A stretch of DNA of 64,000 bases from Clavibacter phaseoli (GCF_021922925.1 NZ_CP040786.1:806001-870000), one strand, 5' to 3'; shown: positions 48,853-58,358, counted from the first letter of the stretch. The notes: generated by a model not told the origin, from the letters alone. Numbers and translations are program-made.

Positions 48853-49653
48853 TCAGTTGGACCGGGCCGTGAGCCACACGGTCAGGGCGACGATGCCGCC
48901 GAGGCCGAAGATCCACATGAAGAGCCCCTCGGAGACGGGGCCGAGCCCGCCGAGGTTCGCGCCGCCGACCGTGCTGTTCTCCTCGATGTACTGCAGCGAC
49001 GTGATGATGTCGCGCTTGTCCTCGGGGGAGATGTTGGTGTCGTTGAAGACCGGCATGTTCTGCGGGCCGGTGACCATGGCCTCGTAGATGTGGACCGGGG
49101 CCACGCCCTCGAGGCTGGGCGCGAACTTGCCCTCCGTGAGGGCGCCTCCGGCCGCGGCGACGTTGTGGCACATGGCGCAGTTGATGCGGAAGAGCTCGGC
49201 GCCGTTGGCCGCGTCACCCTGCCCGTCGAGGTACTGGCTGTCGGGGATCGCCGGGCCGGGGGCCAGGGAGGCGACGTACGCCGCGAGCTCCTTGACCTGC
49301 GTGTCGGTGAACTGCGTGGGCTTCTCCGGCGCCTGGACCGTGGTGCCCTGGAGGGGCATGCGGCCCGTGCCGACCTGGAAGTCGACCGAGGCGGCGCCGA
49401 CGCCGATGAGGCTCGGGGCGACGCCCGTGCCGGTCGCGTCCATGCCGTGGCAGGTGGCGCAGTTCGAGCCGAAGAGCTTCTGGCCCTCGTCGATGGTCTG
49501 CGCCGACTTGAGGTCGACCTCGGCCGACGCGGTGCCCGACTGGATCATCGCGTACGCGCCGCCCGTGGTGAGCAGGCCGATGGCGAGCAGGGCGATGGTG
49601 GTCAGGGGGCTGCGGCGACCGGTTCGACGGGCGCGTGCTGTCTTGGTGCTCAT
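48853..49653 (-). CDS. qcrC: Diheme cytochrome c subunit of the bcc complex
   Basis: Membrane-anchored diheme c that passes electrons straight to CtaC, replacing a soluble cytochrome c. The 266-residue product has an N-terminal helix (about 17-38), two cytochrome c domains each with a CxxCH heme site (CATCH and CAMCH), and a C-terminal membrane anchor (FMWIFGLGGIVALTVWLTA). ATG 49653 is the start; GGGAG lies about 13 nt upstream, a long spacing. It is preceded by ctaE with a 26-bp gap. Confidence 0.95.
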   Translation of the reverse strand: MSTKTARARRTGRRSPLTTIALLAIGLLTTGGAYAMIQSGTASAEVDLKSAQTIDEGQKLFGSNCATCHGMDATGTGVAPSLIGVGAASVDFQVGTGRMPLQGTTVQAPEKPTQFTDTQVKELAAYVASLAPGPAIPDSQYLDGQGDAANGAELFRINCAMCHNVAAAGGALTEGKFAPSLEGVAPVHIYEAMVTGPQNMPVFNDTNISPEDKRDIITSLQYIEENSTVGGANLGGLGPVSEGLFMWIFGLGGIVALTVWLTARSN

Positions 49654-49679
49654 GCTGTGGTTGATGCTCCCGCTCGGTG

Positions 49680-50309
49680 CTATTTGAGGACGTAGATGAC
49701 CAGGAAGAGCCCGATCCAGACGACGTCGACGAAGTGCCAGTAGTAGGACACGACGATGGCGCTCGTCGCCTCCCTGTGCCCCATCGACCGGACGGCGAAG
49801 ATGCGCCCGATGACGAGGAGGAAGGCGATGAGGCCGCCGGTGACGTGCAGGCCGTGGAAGCCCGTGGTCATGTAGAACGCCGAGCCGTAGGCATTGCTGC
49901 TGAGCGTGATGCCCTCGGTGACGAGGGTGGCGTACTCGAAGATCTGGCCGACGACGAAGATCGCGCCGAGGGCGTAGGTGAGGAAGAACCACTCGACCGT
50001 GCCCCACTGGCTGGGCTTCCAGCCCGTGGCCCGCGCCTGGAGCCGCTCGGCCGCGAAGACGCCGAACTGGCACGTGAACGAGCTCGACACGAGGATGAGC
50101 GTGTTCACGAGCGAGAAGGGCACGTTGAGGCGTCCCGCCTCGAACTCCCAGAGGGCGCCGGACGTCGAGCGCAGGGTGAAGTAGATCGCGAAGAGACCCG
50201 CGAAGAACATCACCTCGCTGCCGAGCCACACGATGGTGCCGACGGCGACCGTGTTCGGCCGGTTCACCACCGGCGCGGTCGATACTGGGGAGATTGAGGT
50301 GGTCGTCAC
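49680..50309 (-). CDS. ctaE: Cytochrome c oxidase subunit III
   Basis: Seven-helix-family subunit of the aa3 oxidase without metal centres; the actinobacterial form here is short (209 residues, about five helices). Motifs include [29 protein letters not shown] and the C-terminal [10 protein letters not shown] and [10 protein letters not shown]. The GTG at 50309 lies 7 nt after CATAAT (50317-50322, minus strand), so a leaderless start is likely; the ATG at 50318 falls inside that -10 hexamer. First gene of ctaE-qcrC-qcrA-qcrB. Confidence 0.92.
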   Translation of the reverse strand: MTTTSISPVSTAPVVNRPNTVAVGTIVWLGSEVMFFAGLFAIYFTLRSTSGALWEFEAGRLNVPFSLVNTLILVSSSFTCQFGVFAAERLQARATGWKPSQWGTVEWFFLTYALGAIFVVGQIFEYATLVTEGITLSSNAYGSAFYMTTGFHGLHVTGGLIAFLLVIGRIFAVRSMGHREATSAIVVSYYWHFVDVVWIGLFLVIYVLK

Positions 50310-50316
50310 AGGTTCC

Positions 50317-50391
50317 ATTATGACCCAGGCCGACGACACCCGATGCCCACCCCGGCCGCCCGTGAGATCCGATCCAGCCGCTCGTTAGGCT
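50317..50391. promoter_or_regulatory. Divergent leaderless promoters of ctaE and trpD
   Basis: Minus strand: CATAAT at 50317-50322, exactly 7 nt before the ctaE GTG. Plus strand: TAGGCT at 50386-50391, exactly 7 nt before the trpD ATG at 50399. Neither gene has a Shine-Dalgarno sequence at the right place. Confidence 0.55.
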
Positions 50392-50398
50392 GATCGCC

Positions 50399-51454
50399 AT
50401 GCCCTCCGCCCCGACCTGGCCCGCGCTCATCACCACCCTGATCGAGGGGCGCCACCTGTCGGTGTCCGAGTCCACCTGGGCCATGCGCCAGGTGATGCGC
50501 GGGGAGGCCACTCCCGCGCAGCTGGGCGGCCTCCTGGTCGCGCTGCGGGCCTCGGGCGAGACCGTCGACGAGATCGTCGGCTTCCGCGACGCCGTCCTCG
50601 AGGAGGCGCTGCCGCTCGACGCGGATCCGCGCGCGCTCGACATCGTCGGCACGGGAGGGGACCCTTACGGCGCGGTCCTCAACATCTCCTCCGTGGCCTC
50701 GGTCATCGCCGCCGCCGCGGGCGTCCCCGTCATCAAGCACGGCAATCGGGGGGCGAGCTCCTCCTCGGGCGCGTCCGACGTGCTGACCGCCCTCGGGGTC
50801 GACCTCACCATCGCGCCCGAGCGCGTCGCCGCGGTGCTGCGCGAGACGGGCATCACGTACGCGCACGCCGCCCTCTTCCACCCGGGCTTCCGCCATGCAG
50901 CTGCCACCCGGCGCGAGCTGGGCATCTCGACGCTGTTCAACGTGCTCGGCCCGCTCTGCAACCCGGCGCGCCCCGAGGCCTCCGCGGTGGGCGTCGCCGA
51001 CATCTCGCGCGTCCCGCTCATGGTGGGCGTCTTCCGGACCCGCGGCGCCACGGCGCTCGTGTACCGGGGCGACGACGGGATCGACAAGCTCACGACCACC
51101 GGGCACAGCCACATCTGGGAGGTCAGCAGGGGCGCGGTCACCGAGCACGACCTCGATCCGCTCGAGCTCGGGATCCCGCGCGCGCCCATCGAGGCGCTCC
51201 TCGGCGAGGGGCCGGAGCAGAACGCGGAGGTCATCCGTCGCGTCCTCGCCGGCGATCCCGGTCCGCAGCGCGACGTCGTGCTGCTGAACGCGGCGGCCGG
51301 CCTCGAGGCCTTCGACCTGATGGGGGATCCGACGCGCGTGCAGCAGCCCATGGCGCGACGGCTGCGCGAGAAGCTCGCCGTCGCGGCCGAGGCCGTGGAC
51401 TCCGGCCGCGCCGCCGCCAAGCTCGAGGAGTGGGCGGCCGCGACGCGCGCCTGA
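50399..51454 (+). CDS. trpD: Anthranilate phosphoribosyltransferase
   Basis: Joins anthranilate and PRPP in tryptophan synthesis. The 351-residue product has the N-terminal helical domain, the PRPP-binding motif DIVGTGGDPYG, KHGNRGASSSSGASDVL, and AHAALFHPGFRHAAATRRELGISTLFNVLGPLCNPA, all typical. It stands apart from other trp genes; the same orphan position next to ctaE is known in mycobacteria (Rv2192c). The mRNA is probably leaderless. Confidence 0.95.
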   Translation: MPSAPTWPALITTLIEGRHLSVSESTWAMRQVMRGEATPAQLGGLLVALRASGETVDEIVGFRDAVLEEALPLDADPRALDIVGTGGDPYGAVLNISSVASVIAAAAGVPVIKHGNRGASSSSGASDVLTALGVDLTIAPERVAAVLRETGITYAHAALFHPGFRHAAATRRELGISTLFNVLGPLCNPARPEASAVGVADISRVPLMVGVFRTRGATALVYRGDDGIDKLTTTGHSHIWEVSRGAVTEHDLDPLELGIPRAPIEALLGEGPEQNAEVIRRVLAGDPGPQRDVVLLNAAAGLEAFDLMGDPTRVQQPMARRLREKLAVAAEAVDSGRAAAKLEEWAAATRA

Positions 51455-51489
51455 TCCACGGCGACGCGGTCGATGTCGCGCGTGCGGCG

Positions 51490-51495
51490 GATGAT
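51490..51495 (+). promoter_or_regulatory. Candidate -10 of a leaderless promoter (SRAP gene)
   Basis: GATGAT ends 6 nt before ATG 51502. It is a weak match but fits the pattern of the other leaderless starts. Confidence 0.3.
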
Positions 51496-51501
51496 GGACG
51501 C

Positions 51502-52248
51502 ATGTGCGGGAGATTCGTGGTGGCGCGGGCGACGGGCGACCTCGTCGGGGACTGGGCGGTCGACGACGTCGAGGGCGACGAACCGGCACCGTCGTGGAAC
51601 GTCGCCCCGACGAGCACGGTCCGCATGGTCGCGGACCGGCGTCCGCACGGCGATCCAGATGGTGACGTCCGCCGTGTCCTCACCGGGGCCCGGTGGGGGA
51701 TCGTCCCCCCGTGGGCGAAGGCCGTGCAGGGTGCCCCGCTCATCAACGCGCGCGTGGAGACGGTCACCGAGAAGCCGACGTTCCGCAGGGCGGTCCTGAC
51801 GCGACGGGCCGTCGTCCCGGCGGACGGGTACTACGAGTGGCAGGCCACCGCGTCCGGGAAGCAGCCGGTCTACCTGCACGCGGAGGACGAGCGTCCGCTG
51901 GCGTTCGCCGCCGTGTACGAGCACTGGCGGGATCCGGCCGTCCCGGACGGGGAGCCCGGCGCGTGGCTGCGGAGCCTCGCGATCATCACGTCCGCCGCGA
52001 GCGACGCGCTCGGGCGCATCCACGACCGCACGCCCGTGATCGTGCCGCGCGACCGACTGGACGACTGGCTGGACGCGGGCACGACCGCCGTCGACGACGT
52101 GCAGCACCTGCTGGGCTCGCTGCCGGAGCCGCACCTCGTGCCGCGGCTCGTGTCGACGCGCGTCAACAGCGTGCGGAACGACGGGCCGGACCTCGTGGCG
52201 CCCGTCGACGAGGCGCCCGCGGGCGACGGGCAGCCGACGCTCATCTGA
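51502..52248 (+). CDS. yedK: SOS response-associated peptidase (SRAP/HMCES) family protein
   Basis: Forms a protective covalent link to abasic sites in single-stranded DNA through its N-terminal cysteine. The 248-residue product begins MCGRF, so Cys2 becomes the catalytic N terminus after Met removal; NVAPTS, ARWGIVPPWAK, NARVETV, VPADGYYEWQ (catalytic Glu) and IHDRTPVIV (catalytic His) follow as in the family. The conserved MCGRF fixes the start. No LexA box is evident upstream. Confidence 0.9.
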   Translation: MCGRFVVARATGDLVGDWAVDDVEGDEPAPSWNVAPTSTVRMVADRRPHGDPDGDVRRVLTGARWGIVPPWAKAVQGAPLINARVETVTEKPTFRRAVLTRRAVVPADGYYEWQATASGKQPVYLHAEDERPLAFAAVYEHWRDPAVPDGEPGAWLRSLAIITSAASDALGRIHDRTPVIVPRDRLDDWLDAGTTAVDDVQHLLGSLPEPHLVPRLVSTRVNSVRNDGPDLVAPVDEAPAGDGQPTLI

Positions 52249-52285
52249 CGCAGCGGCGAGCAGCCGGGTCGCCGCCCGGAGACGC

Positions 52286-52320
52286 CGCGCGCCCCGTCAG
52301 CGGTGCTGACGGGGCGCGCG
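52286..52320. terminator. Bidirectional terminator between the SRAP gene and glpK
   Basis: Perfect 16-bp stem (arms 52286-52301 and 52305-52320) with GGT loop between two convergent genes. Confidence 0.8.
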
Positions 52321-52337
52321 GATGGTGCGGGTGCGGT

Positions 52338-53855
52338 CTACTGCACGTCGTCGTCGACCCAGTCGAAGGTCTTCGTGACGGCCTTCTTCCAGAGGCGCAG
52401 CTGGCGCTCGCGCTCGGCGTCGTCCATGTCGGGCGTCCACCGGCTGTCCTCCTGCCAGTTCTGGCGCAGGTCGTCGAGGTCCTTCCAGAACCCGACGGCG
52501 AGGCCCGCGGCGTACGCGGCGCCGAGCGCGGTGGTCTCCGCGACGACGGGGCGGACGACCGGCACGCCGAGGATGTCGGCCTGGAACTGCATGAGCAGGT
52601 TGTTGGCGATCATGCCGCCGTCGACCTTGAGCTCGGTGAGGTCGACGCCCGAGTCGGCGTTGACCGCGTCGAGCACCTCGCGCGTCTGGAAGGCCGTGGC
52701 CTCCAGCGCCGCGCGGGCGATGTGGCCCTTGTTGACGTAGCGCGTGAGGCCCACGAGCGCGCCGCGGGCGTCGGAGCGCCAGTACGGCGCGAAGAGGCCC
52801 GAGAACGCGGGGACGAAGTACACGCCGCCGTTGTCCTCGACCGTGGCCGCGAGGGCCTCGATCTCCGCGGCGCTCGACACGAGGCCCAGGTTGTCGCGCA
52901 TCCACTGCACGAGCGAGCCGGTGACGGCGATGGATCCCTCGAGCGCGTAGTGCGGCTCCGCGTCGCCCAGCTTGTAGCCGAGCGTCGTGAGGAGGCCGTT
53001 CTGCGAGTGGATGATGTCGGTGCCGGTGTTGAAGATCAGGAAGTTGCCGGTGCCGTACGTGTTCTTCGACTCGCCCTGGTCGAACGCGGCCTGGCCGAAC
53101 GTCGCCGCCTGCTGGTCGCCCAGGATGCCGGCGATGGGGACCTCGCGCAGGAGGCTCGAGGACTCGACCTGCCCGTAGACCTCGGAGGAGCTCTTGATCT
53201 CGGGGAGCATCGAGCGCGGCACGTCGAACGCCTTCAGGATCTCGTCGTCCCACTGGAGGGTCTCGAGGTCCATGAAGAGCGTGCGGGACGCGTTCGTGAC
53301 GTCGGTGACGTGCACGCCGCCGTCGGTGCCGCCCGTGAGGTTCCAGAGGACCCAGGTGTCGGTCGTGCCGAACATGAGGTCGCCGGCCTCGGCCTTCTCG
53401 CGGGCGCCGTCGACGTTCTCGAGGATCCAGACGATCTTGGTGCCCGAGAAGTAGGTGGCGAGCGGCAGCCCGACGGTGGGCTTGAAGCGCTCGACGCCGC
53501 CGTCGGCCGCGAGGCGGTCGACGATCTTCTGCGTGCGCGTGTCCTGCCAGACGATGGCGTTGTAGACGGGCTTGCCGGTGGTGCGGTCCCACACGACGGC
53601 GGTCTCGCGCTGGTTGGTGATGCCCACGGCCTCGACGTCGTGGCGCGTGATGTCGGCCTTGGACAGCGCCTGGCCGATGACCTCGCGCGTGTTGCGCCAG
53701 ATCTCCATGGGGTCGTGCTCGACCCAGCCGGCGCGGGGGAAGATCTGCTCGTGCTCGAGCTGGCCGGTGGACACGATGGATCCGCTGTGGTCGAAGACGA
53801 TGGCGCGCGTGCTGGTGGTGCCCTGGTCGATGGCGACGATGTACTTCTCGCTCAT
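52338..53855 (-). CDS. glpK: Glycerol kinase
   Basis: Phosphorylates glycerol to sn-glycerol 3-phosphate with ATP; FGGY family. The 505-residue product shows the N-terminal [28 protein letters not shown], the FGGY signature 1 region [24 protein letters not shown], and the C-terminal [25 protein letters not shown]. The start ATG has a GGAGAG site upstream. Second gene of a glpF-glpK operon, 29 bp after glpF. Confidence 0.97.
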   Translation of the reverse strand: MSEKYIVAIDQGTTSTRAIVFDHSGSIVSTGQLEHEQIFPRAGWVEHDPMEIWRNTREVIGQALSKADITRHDVEAVGITNQRETAVVWDRTTGKPVYNAIVWQDTRTQKIVDRLAADGGVERFKPTVGLPLATYFSGTKIVWILENVDGAREKAEAGDLMFGTTDTWVLWNLTGGTDGGVHVTDVTNASRTLFMDLETLQWDDEILKAFDVPRSMLPEIKSSSEVYGQVESSSLLREVPIAGILGDQQAATFGQAAFDQGESKNTYGTGNFLIFNTGTDIIHSQNGLLTTLGYKLGDAEPHYALEGSIAVTGSLVQWMRDNLGLVSSAAEIEALAATVEDNGGVYFVPAFSGLFAPYWRSDARGALVGLTRYVNKGHIARAALEATAFQTREVLDAVNADSGVDLTELKVDGGMIANNLLMQFQADILGVPVVRPVVAETTALGAAYAAGLAVGFWKDLDDLRQNWQEDSRWTPDMDDAERERQLRLWKKAVTKTFDWVDDDVQ

Positions 53856-53884
53856 GTGGTCTCTCCTATGAGGGGTCGGGGGTT

Positions 53885-54637
53885 CTAGAGGATGGGGAGC
53901 AGCGCGTAGGACGCGAGGCCGGCGAGGACGCCGCCGATGGCGGGGCCGACGACCGGCACCCAGGCGTAGGACCAGTCGCTCGAGCCCTTGCCCTTGATGG
54001 GGAGGAAGGCGTGCGCGATGCGGGGTCCGAGGTCACGCGCCGGGTTGATCGCGTAGCCGGTCGGGCCGCCGAGGGACGCGCCGATGCCGACCACGAGGAG
54101 GGCGACGGGGACCGCGCCGAGGGCCGAGAGGCCGGCCGGGGTGGACGCGTCCGCGTCGGGGTTGTTCGCGAGGCTGAAGCCGAGGATCACGATGACCAGC
54201 ACGAACGTGCCGATGATCTCCGTGACGAGGTTCCAGGCGTAGTTGCGGATGGAGGGGCCGGTCGAGAACACGCCGAGCTTGGTGGCCGCGTCGGGCTCCT
54301 CGTCGAAGTGCTGCTTGTAGGCGAGCCAGCAGAAGACGGCGCCGATGATCGCGCCGACCATCTGGGCGAGGATGTAGACCGGGACGCTCGCGACGTCCTC
54401 GATCTTGCCGGCGGCGAGGAGGCCGAGCGTGACGGCCGGGTTCAGGTGCGCGCCGGACGCGTACGAGACGGTGACGCCGGCGAAGACCGCGAGGCCCCAG
54501 CCGAAGTTGACCATCAGGGTGCCGCCGGCGAGCCCCTTCGACTTGATGAGCGCGACGTTCGCCACGACTCCGCATCCGAGGAGGACGAGCAGGGCGGTGC
54601 CCACCGTCTCCGAGAGGAATATGACTCCAAGATCCAC
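53885..54637 (-). CDS. glpF: Glycerol uptake facilitator (aquaglyceroporin)
   Basis: MIP-family channel that lets glycerol diffuse into the cell. The 250-residue product has six membrane helices and both pore motifs: HLNPAVT in the first half and AINPARD in the second, where the Asp after NPAR is typical of glycerol facilitators rather than water channels. GTG 54637 has GGAG about 9 nt upstream; the leader from the TAGATT -10 (54703-54708) is about 60 nt. Confidence 0.94.
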   Translation of the reverse strand: MDLGVIFLSETVGTALLVLLGCGVVANVALIKSKGLAGGTLMVNFGWGLAVFAGVTVSYASGAHLNPAVTLGLLAAGKIEDVASVPVYILAQMVGAIIGAVFCWLAYKQHFDEEPDAATKLGVFSTGPSIRNYAWNLVTEIIGTFVLVIVILGFSLANNPDADASTPAGLSALGAVPVALLVVGIGASLGGPTGYAINPARDLGPRIAHAFLPIKGKGSSDWSYAWVPVVGPAIGGVLAGLASYALLPIL

Positions 54638-54702
54638 TGCGTGGTGCTCCGATCAATCGGCGAGGGCGGGTACGACCTCTTCCGCGTCATCGCGGTCCCC
54701 CC

Positions 54703-54821
54703 AATCTAGTGCCGGCGGACTCCCCGACCAGGCCGCGGCTGGCCGCTCCGCGACGCGGATCCCTGCCCGCGGGGGAGGGTCGCGCGGGCACTGTCCGAGC
54801 GCCGTCGGCCGGGCGTATGTT
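54703..54821. promoter_or_regulatory. Divergent promoter region of glpFK and dhaKLM
   Basis: On the minus strand TAGATT (54703-54708) is the best -10 for glpF. On the plus strand TATGTT (54816-54821) followed by GGCCACAC is the best -10 for dhaK and matches the dnaE and nrdR promoters. The rest of the 282-bp gap shows no gene; I see no clear operator palindrome. Confidence 0.45.
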
Positions 54822-54919
54822 GGCCACACACCCGAGTCGCCGCCGACCGAGTCCCGTCCTCGATCCGGCTCGGATGCGCGGCTGCCGTCCGGCCGCCCGA
54901 GACCTGCGAGGAGCCGGCC

Positions 54920-55921
54920 GTGAAGAAGCTGATCAACGACCCGAGGGCGGTGGCCGACGAGGCCGTCGCGGGCTTCGCCGCCGCCCACCCCGACCTCGTC
55001 GAGCTGAGCGCGGATCCGCTCTTCGTGCGACGCGCCGAGCCGACGCGCCGAGGGCGCGTCGCCCTCGTCAGCGGCGGCGGCAGCGGGCACGAGCCGCTGC
55101 ACGCCGGGTTCGTGGGGCACGGCATGCTCGACGCCGCCGTGCCGGGTCCCGTGTTCACGAGCCCCACCCCGGATCCCGTCGTCGTTGCGACCCTGGCCGT
55201 CGACGCCGGCGCGGGCGTGCTGCACATCGTGAAGAACTACACGGGCGACGTCCTCAACTTCGAGACGGCGGCCGAGCTCGCGGAGGCGGAGGGCGTGCGG
55301 GTGCGCACGGTGGTGGTCGACGACGACGTGGCCGTCACCGACTCCCTGTACACCGCCGGCCGCCGCGGCGTCGCGGGGACCGTGCTGGTGGAGCGCATCG
55401 CGGGCGCCGCGGCCGAGCGCGGGGACGACCTCGACGCCGTCGCGGCGATCGCCGAGAGGGTTATCGGGCAGGTGCGGAGCATGGGCGTCGCCATCCGCGC
55501 GTGCACCGTCCCGCACGCCGGCGAGCCGAGCTTCGCGCTCGAGGACGACGAGATGGAGATCGGCATCGGGATCCACGGCGAGCCCGGCCGCGTCAAGCTG
55601 CCGCTCGAGCCGGTGGACGCCATCGTCGAGCGGCTCCTCGACCCGGTGCTCGAGGACCTCGGCGCGCCGGCCGGCAGCCGCGTGCTGCTGCTCGTGAACG
55701 GGATGGGGGCGACGCCCCTGTCCGAGCTCTACATCGCGTACCGCCGCGCGGCCGCGGTGCTGGAGGAGGCCGGCCTGACGGTCGCCCGCAGCCTCGTGGG
55801 AGACTACGTCACAGCCCTCGACATGGAGGGACTGTCCCTCACGGTGCTCCTGCTCGACGACGAGCTCGTCGACCTGTGGGACTCGCCCGTGCAGACCGCC
55901 GCGCTGCGGTGGGGGAGGTAG
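54920..55921 (+). CDS. dhaK: Dihydroxyacetone kinase subunit DhaK
   Basis: Substrate-binding subunit of the PEP-dependent dihydroxyacetone kinase. The 333-residue product has VSGGGSGHEPLHAGFVG (substrate-site His) and the hemiaminal histidine H219 in GIGIHGEPG, with NGMGATPLSEL further on. It lacks the fused DhaL domain of ATP-dependent kinases, so the PTS type applies. GTG 54920 follows GCGAGGAG. First gene of dhaK-dhaL-dhaM. Confidence 0.94.
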   Translation: MKKLINDPRAVADEAVAGFAAAHPDLVELSADPLFVRRAEPTRRGRVALVSGGGSGHEPLHAGFVGHGMLDAAVPGPVFTSPTPDPVVVATLAVDAGAGVLHIVKNYTGDVLNFETAAELAEAEGVRVRTVVVDDDVAVTDSLYTAGRRGVAGTVLVERIAGAAAERGDDLDAVAAIAERVIGQVRSMGVAIRACTVPHAGEPSFALEDDEMEIGIGIHGEPGRVKLPLEPVDAIVERLLDPVLEDLGAPAGSRVLLLVNGMGATPLSELYIAYRRAAAVLEEAGLTVARSLVGDYVTALDMEGLSLTVLLLDDELVDLWDSPVQTAALRWGR

Positions 55922-55924
55922 CTC

Positions 55925-56578
55925 ATGGCACTCGGGACCGGATGGGTCGTCGCCTGGATCACGGAGGCGGCGCGCGTCGTCGCCGACCAGCGCGGTGAGC
56001 TCATCACGCTCGACCGCGAGATCGGCGACGGCGACCACGGCGAGAACCTCGACCGCGGGTTCGGCGCCGTCACGGAGCGGCTCGGCGGGCTCGCGCCCGA
56101 CGCCGCTCCCGCCGATGCGCTCAAGACCGTGGCCACGACGCTGATCTCCACCGTCGGCGGCGCGTCCGGCCCGCTGCTCGGGACGGCGTACCTCAAGGCC
56201 TCCGCGGCCGTCTCCGGCCGCGCGGACCTCGACGCGTCCGCGATCGCCGACCTCCTCGAGGCGGCGGTGGGCGGCATCGTCCTCCGCGGCAAGGCCGAGC
56301 GCGGCGACAAGACGATGGTGGACGCGTGGGGCCCCGCCGCCGAGGCCGCGCGCGCGGCCGCCGACGCGGGATCCGGGCCGGCTGACGCGCTCGAGGCCGC
56401 CGCCGACGCCGCCGCGCGCGGGGCGGAGGCGACGGAGCCGCTCGTCGCCCGCAAGGGGCGCGCGTCGTACCTGGGCGAGCGCGCCATCGGCCACCGCGAT
56501 CCGGGCGCGCAGTCGTCCGCGCTCCTCCTGCGCGCCGCGGCCGAGACCGCCCGCGCCGCCGAGGGGGCGGCATCGTGA
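55925..56578 (+). CDS. dhaL: Dihydroxyacetone kinase subunit DhaL
   Basis: Nucleotide-binding subunit that carries bound ADP/ATP and transfers phosphate from DhaM to the substrate on DhaK. The 217-residue product has the Mg-nucleotide aspartates in DREIGDGDHGENL and the family blocks VGGASGPLLGTAYL, RGKAERGDKTMVDAW and GRASYLGERAIGHRDPGAQSS. It starts 3 bp after dhaK and overlaps dhaM as GTGA. Confidence 0.95.
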   Translation: MALGTGWVVAWITEAARVVADQRGELITLDREIGDGDHGENLDRGFGAVTERLGGLAPDAAPADALKTVATTLISTVGGASGPLLGTAYLKASAAVSGRADLDASAIADLLEAAVGGIVLRGKAERGDKTMVDAWGPAAEAARAAADAGSGPADALEAAADAAARGAEATEPLVARKGRASYLGERAIGHRDPGAQSSALLLRAAAETARAAEGAAS

Positions 56579-57309
56579 GCGTCGGCATCGTCCTCGTCTC
56601 CCACAGCGCCCTGATCGCGCACGGGCTGGTCGACCTCGCGCGCCAGATGGCGCCGACCGTCGCCCTCCTTCCCGCCGGGGGATCCGGCGACGGCACGCGC
56701 GACGACGCGGGCATCGGCACGAGCTTCGACGTGGTCTCCGCGGCGCTCGCCGAGGCGGAGGGCGGCGACGGCGTCGTCGTGCTCGCCGACCTCGGATCCG
56801 CGTACCTCACGGCCGAGACCGCGGTCGACATGCTCGACGAGGACGCCGCCGCGCGCGTCGTCGTGGTGCGCGCCCCGCTGGTGGAGGGCGCGGTGGCCGC
56901 CGCGGTGGCCGCCGAGACGGGCGGCTCCCTCGAGGACGTGGCCGCGGCCGCCGCCTCGGCCGCGAGCGCGGACGCCGCGGAGGACGCGGACGCCGGGCTC
57001 GCCGCCGATCCCGGCGCCGACGGCACGGAACCCGCTCCCGCGTCGGGCGCGGGCACCGTCCGCGGCGAGGCGACCCTGGTCAACCGCGACGGCCTGCACG
57101 CCCGGCCCGCGGCCGACTTCGTCACGCGCGCGTCCGCCTACTCCGCCGCGGTGACCGTCAACGGGCAGAACGCGGCGTCGCTCCTCGGCGTCATGGCGCT
57201 CGGCCTGACCCGCGGCGCGCACGTCGTGATCGAGGCGACGGGCGACGACGCCGAGGAGGCCGTCACCGCGCTGGTCGAGCTGATCGAGTCCGGATTCGGG
57301 GAGGCCTGA
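56575..57309 (+). CDS. dhaM: DhaM phosphotransferase: PTS EIIA-type domain fused to HPr
   Basis: Phosphoryl donor to DhaL. The 244-residue product has an EIIA-mannose-like domain with phospho-histidine H10 (VSHSALIAHG), an Ala/Asp-rich linker (about 120-160), and a C-terminal HPr domain with H175 in NRDGLHARPAADF. E. coli DhaM carries in addition an enzyme I-like domain; that domain is absent here, so general enzyme I must phosphorylate it. Many Gram-positive DhaM proteins are only the first domain, so the two-domain form is intermediate. GTG start overlaps the dhaL stop. Confidence 0.92.
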   Translation: MSVGIVLVSHSALIAHGLVDLARQMAPTVALLPAGGSGDGTRDDAGIGTSFDVVSAALAEAEGGDGVVVLADLGSAYLTAETAVDMLDEDAAARVVVVRAPLVEGAVAAAVAAETGGSLEDVAAAAASAASADAAEDADAGLAADPGADGTEPAPASGAGTVRGEATLVNRDGLHARPAADFVTRASAYSAAVTVNGQNAASLLGVMALGLTRGAHVVIEATGDDAEEAVTALVELIESGFGEA

Positions 57310-57334
57310 CGAGCGGCTGCCTGCAGCGGGGCGA

Positions 57335-57751
57335 TCAGGGGGCGTCGAGGTAGACCCAGGATCCCGCCTGCCGGACGAAGCGGCTCGCCTCGCGCTGGCT
57401 GCCGCGCTCGCCGTCGTGCCGGAACGACGCCTCGAAGTCGACGACGCCCGTCGCGTCGTCGGGACCCCCGAGCGCGGTGCGGTGGATGGTGAGCCGGAAC
57501 CAGCGGACGGACGGGTCGAGGTCGATCTCCCCGGGGCGCGTCGACGCGTGCCAGCTGCGCGCGAGGTACGCCGCGTCGCCGCGGGCGTAGGCGGCGAAGC
57601 GGGAGCGCATGAGGCGCTCGGCGGTCGGCGCCTCGGCGTCTCCCCGGTGCAGCGGACCGCAGCACGACCCGTACGGATCGCCGCTCGTGCACGGGCACCA
57701 GGCGTCGTCATCGGGCGTCGACCACGGGGCGTCGGGGGAGAGGCGCGTCAT
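57335..57751 (-). CDS. YchJ family protein with SEC-C-like zinc motif
   Basis: Small cytosolic protein of 138 residues of unknown function (UPF0225). The N-terminal zinc-binding motif reads CPCTSGDPYGSCCGPLH, and the following NTF2-like region starts TAERLMRSRFAAYARGDAAYLARSWH. ATG 57751 follows GGGAGG. It lies convergent to dhaM and divergent from the DinB gene, with no sign of a link to glycerol metabolism. Confidence 0.85.
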   Translation of the reverse strand: MTRLSPDAPWSTPDDDAWCPCTSGDPYGSCCGPLHRGDAEAPTAERLMRSRFAAYARGDAAYLARSWHASTRPGEIDLDPSVRWFRLTIHRTALGGPDDATGVVDFEASFRHDGERGSQREASRFVRQAGSWVYLDAP

Positions 57752-57842
57752 GCCCCGAGCCTCCCACGGCGGCGACCCGGAGCAGGATGGGGGAGCGGCC
57801 GCCCACGCGGACCCGCTCGATCCACGATCCGAGGAGAGCACC

Positions 57843-58358
57843 ATGACCCCCGCCACCGACCTGCTCGTGGACGCCTACGGGCGCATCGCCGAGATCGTGC
57901 GCGACGCCGTCGACGGACTCGAAGCCGACGAGCTCGCCTTCCGTCCGGATCCCGAGGCCAACTCCATCGGCTGGCTCGTCTGGCACCTCGCCCGCGTGCA
58001 GGACGCCCAGGTCGCCGACGTCGCCGGCCGCGACCAGACCTGGACCACCGGGGGATGGGCCGGGCGCTTCGCCCTCCCGTTCGACGAGTCGGCCACGGGG
58101 TACGGGCAGTCGCCCGAGGACGTCGCGTCGCTCGAGGGCGTCACGCCCGAGCTGCTGCTCGGCTACCTCGACGCCGTCCAGTCCGCCACGCTCTCCTACC
58201 TCGCCGGCCTCGACGACGCGGAGCTCGACCGCGTGGTGGACGCGGACTGGACCCCGCCCGTGACGCTCGGCGCCCGCCTCGTCAGCGTGCTCTCCGACGA
58301 CCTGCAGCACGCCGGCCAGGCGTCGTACCTCGCGGGCCTCGTGGCCCGTCGCCGCTGA
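57843..58358 (+). CDS. DinB family protein (DUF664-like)
   Basis: Four-helix-bundle protein of 171 residues; actinobacterial members include mycothiol-dependent enzymes. Metal-binding His residues typical of the fold are visible: one in IGWLVWHLARVQD and one in DDLQHAGQASYL near the C terminus. ATG 57843 follows GAGGAG. Whether it uses mycothiol as a cofactor is inference from the family in organisms of this group. Function unknown. Confidence 0.82.
   Translation: MTPATDLLVDAYGRIAEIVRDAVDGLEADELAFRPDPEANSIGWLVWHLARVQDAQVADVAGRDQTWTTGGWAGRFALPFDESATGYGQSPEDVASLEGVTPELLLGYLDAVQSATLSYLAGLDDAELDRVVDADWTPPVTLGARLVSVLSDDLQHAGQASYLAGLVARRR

Noticed and set aside
50319..50339. Longer CtaE start upstream of 50318
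   Set aside because: The extra residues lie upstream of and across the CATAAT -10 hexamer and do not match CtaE of other actinobacteria.
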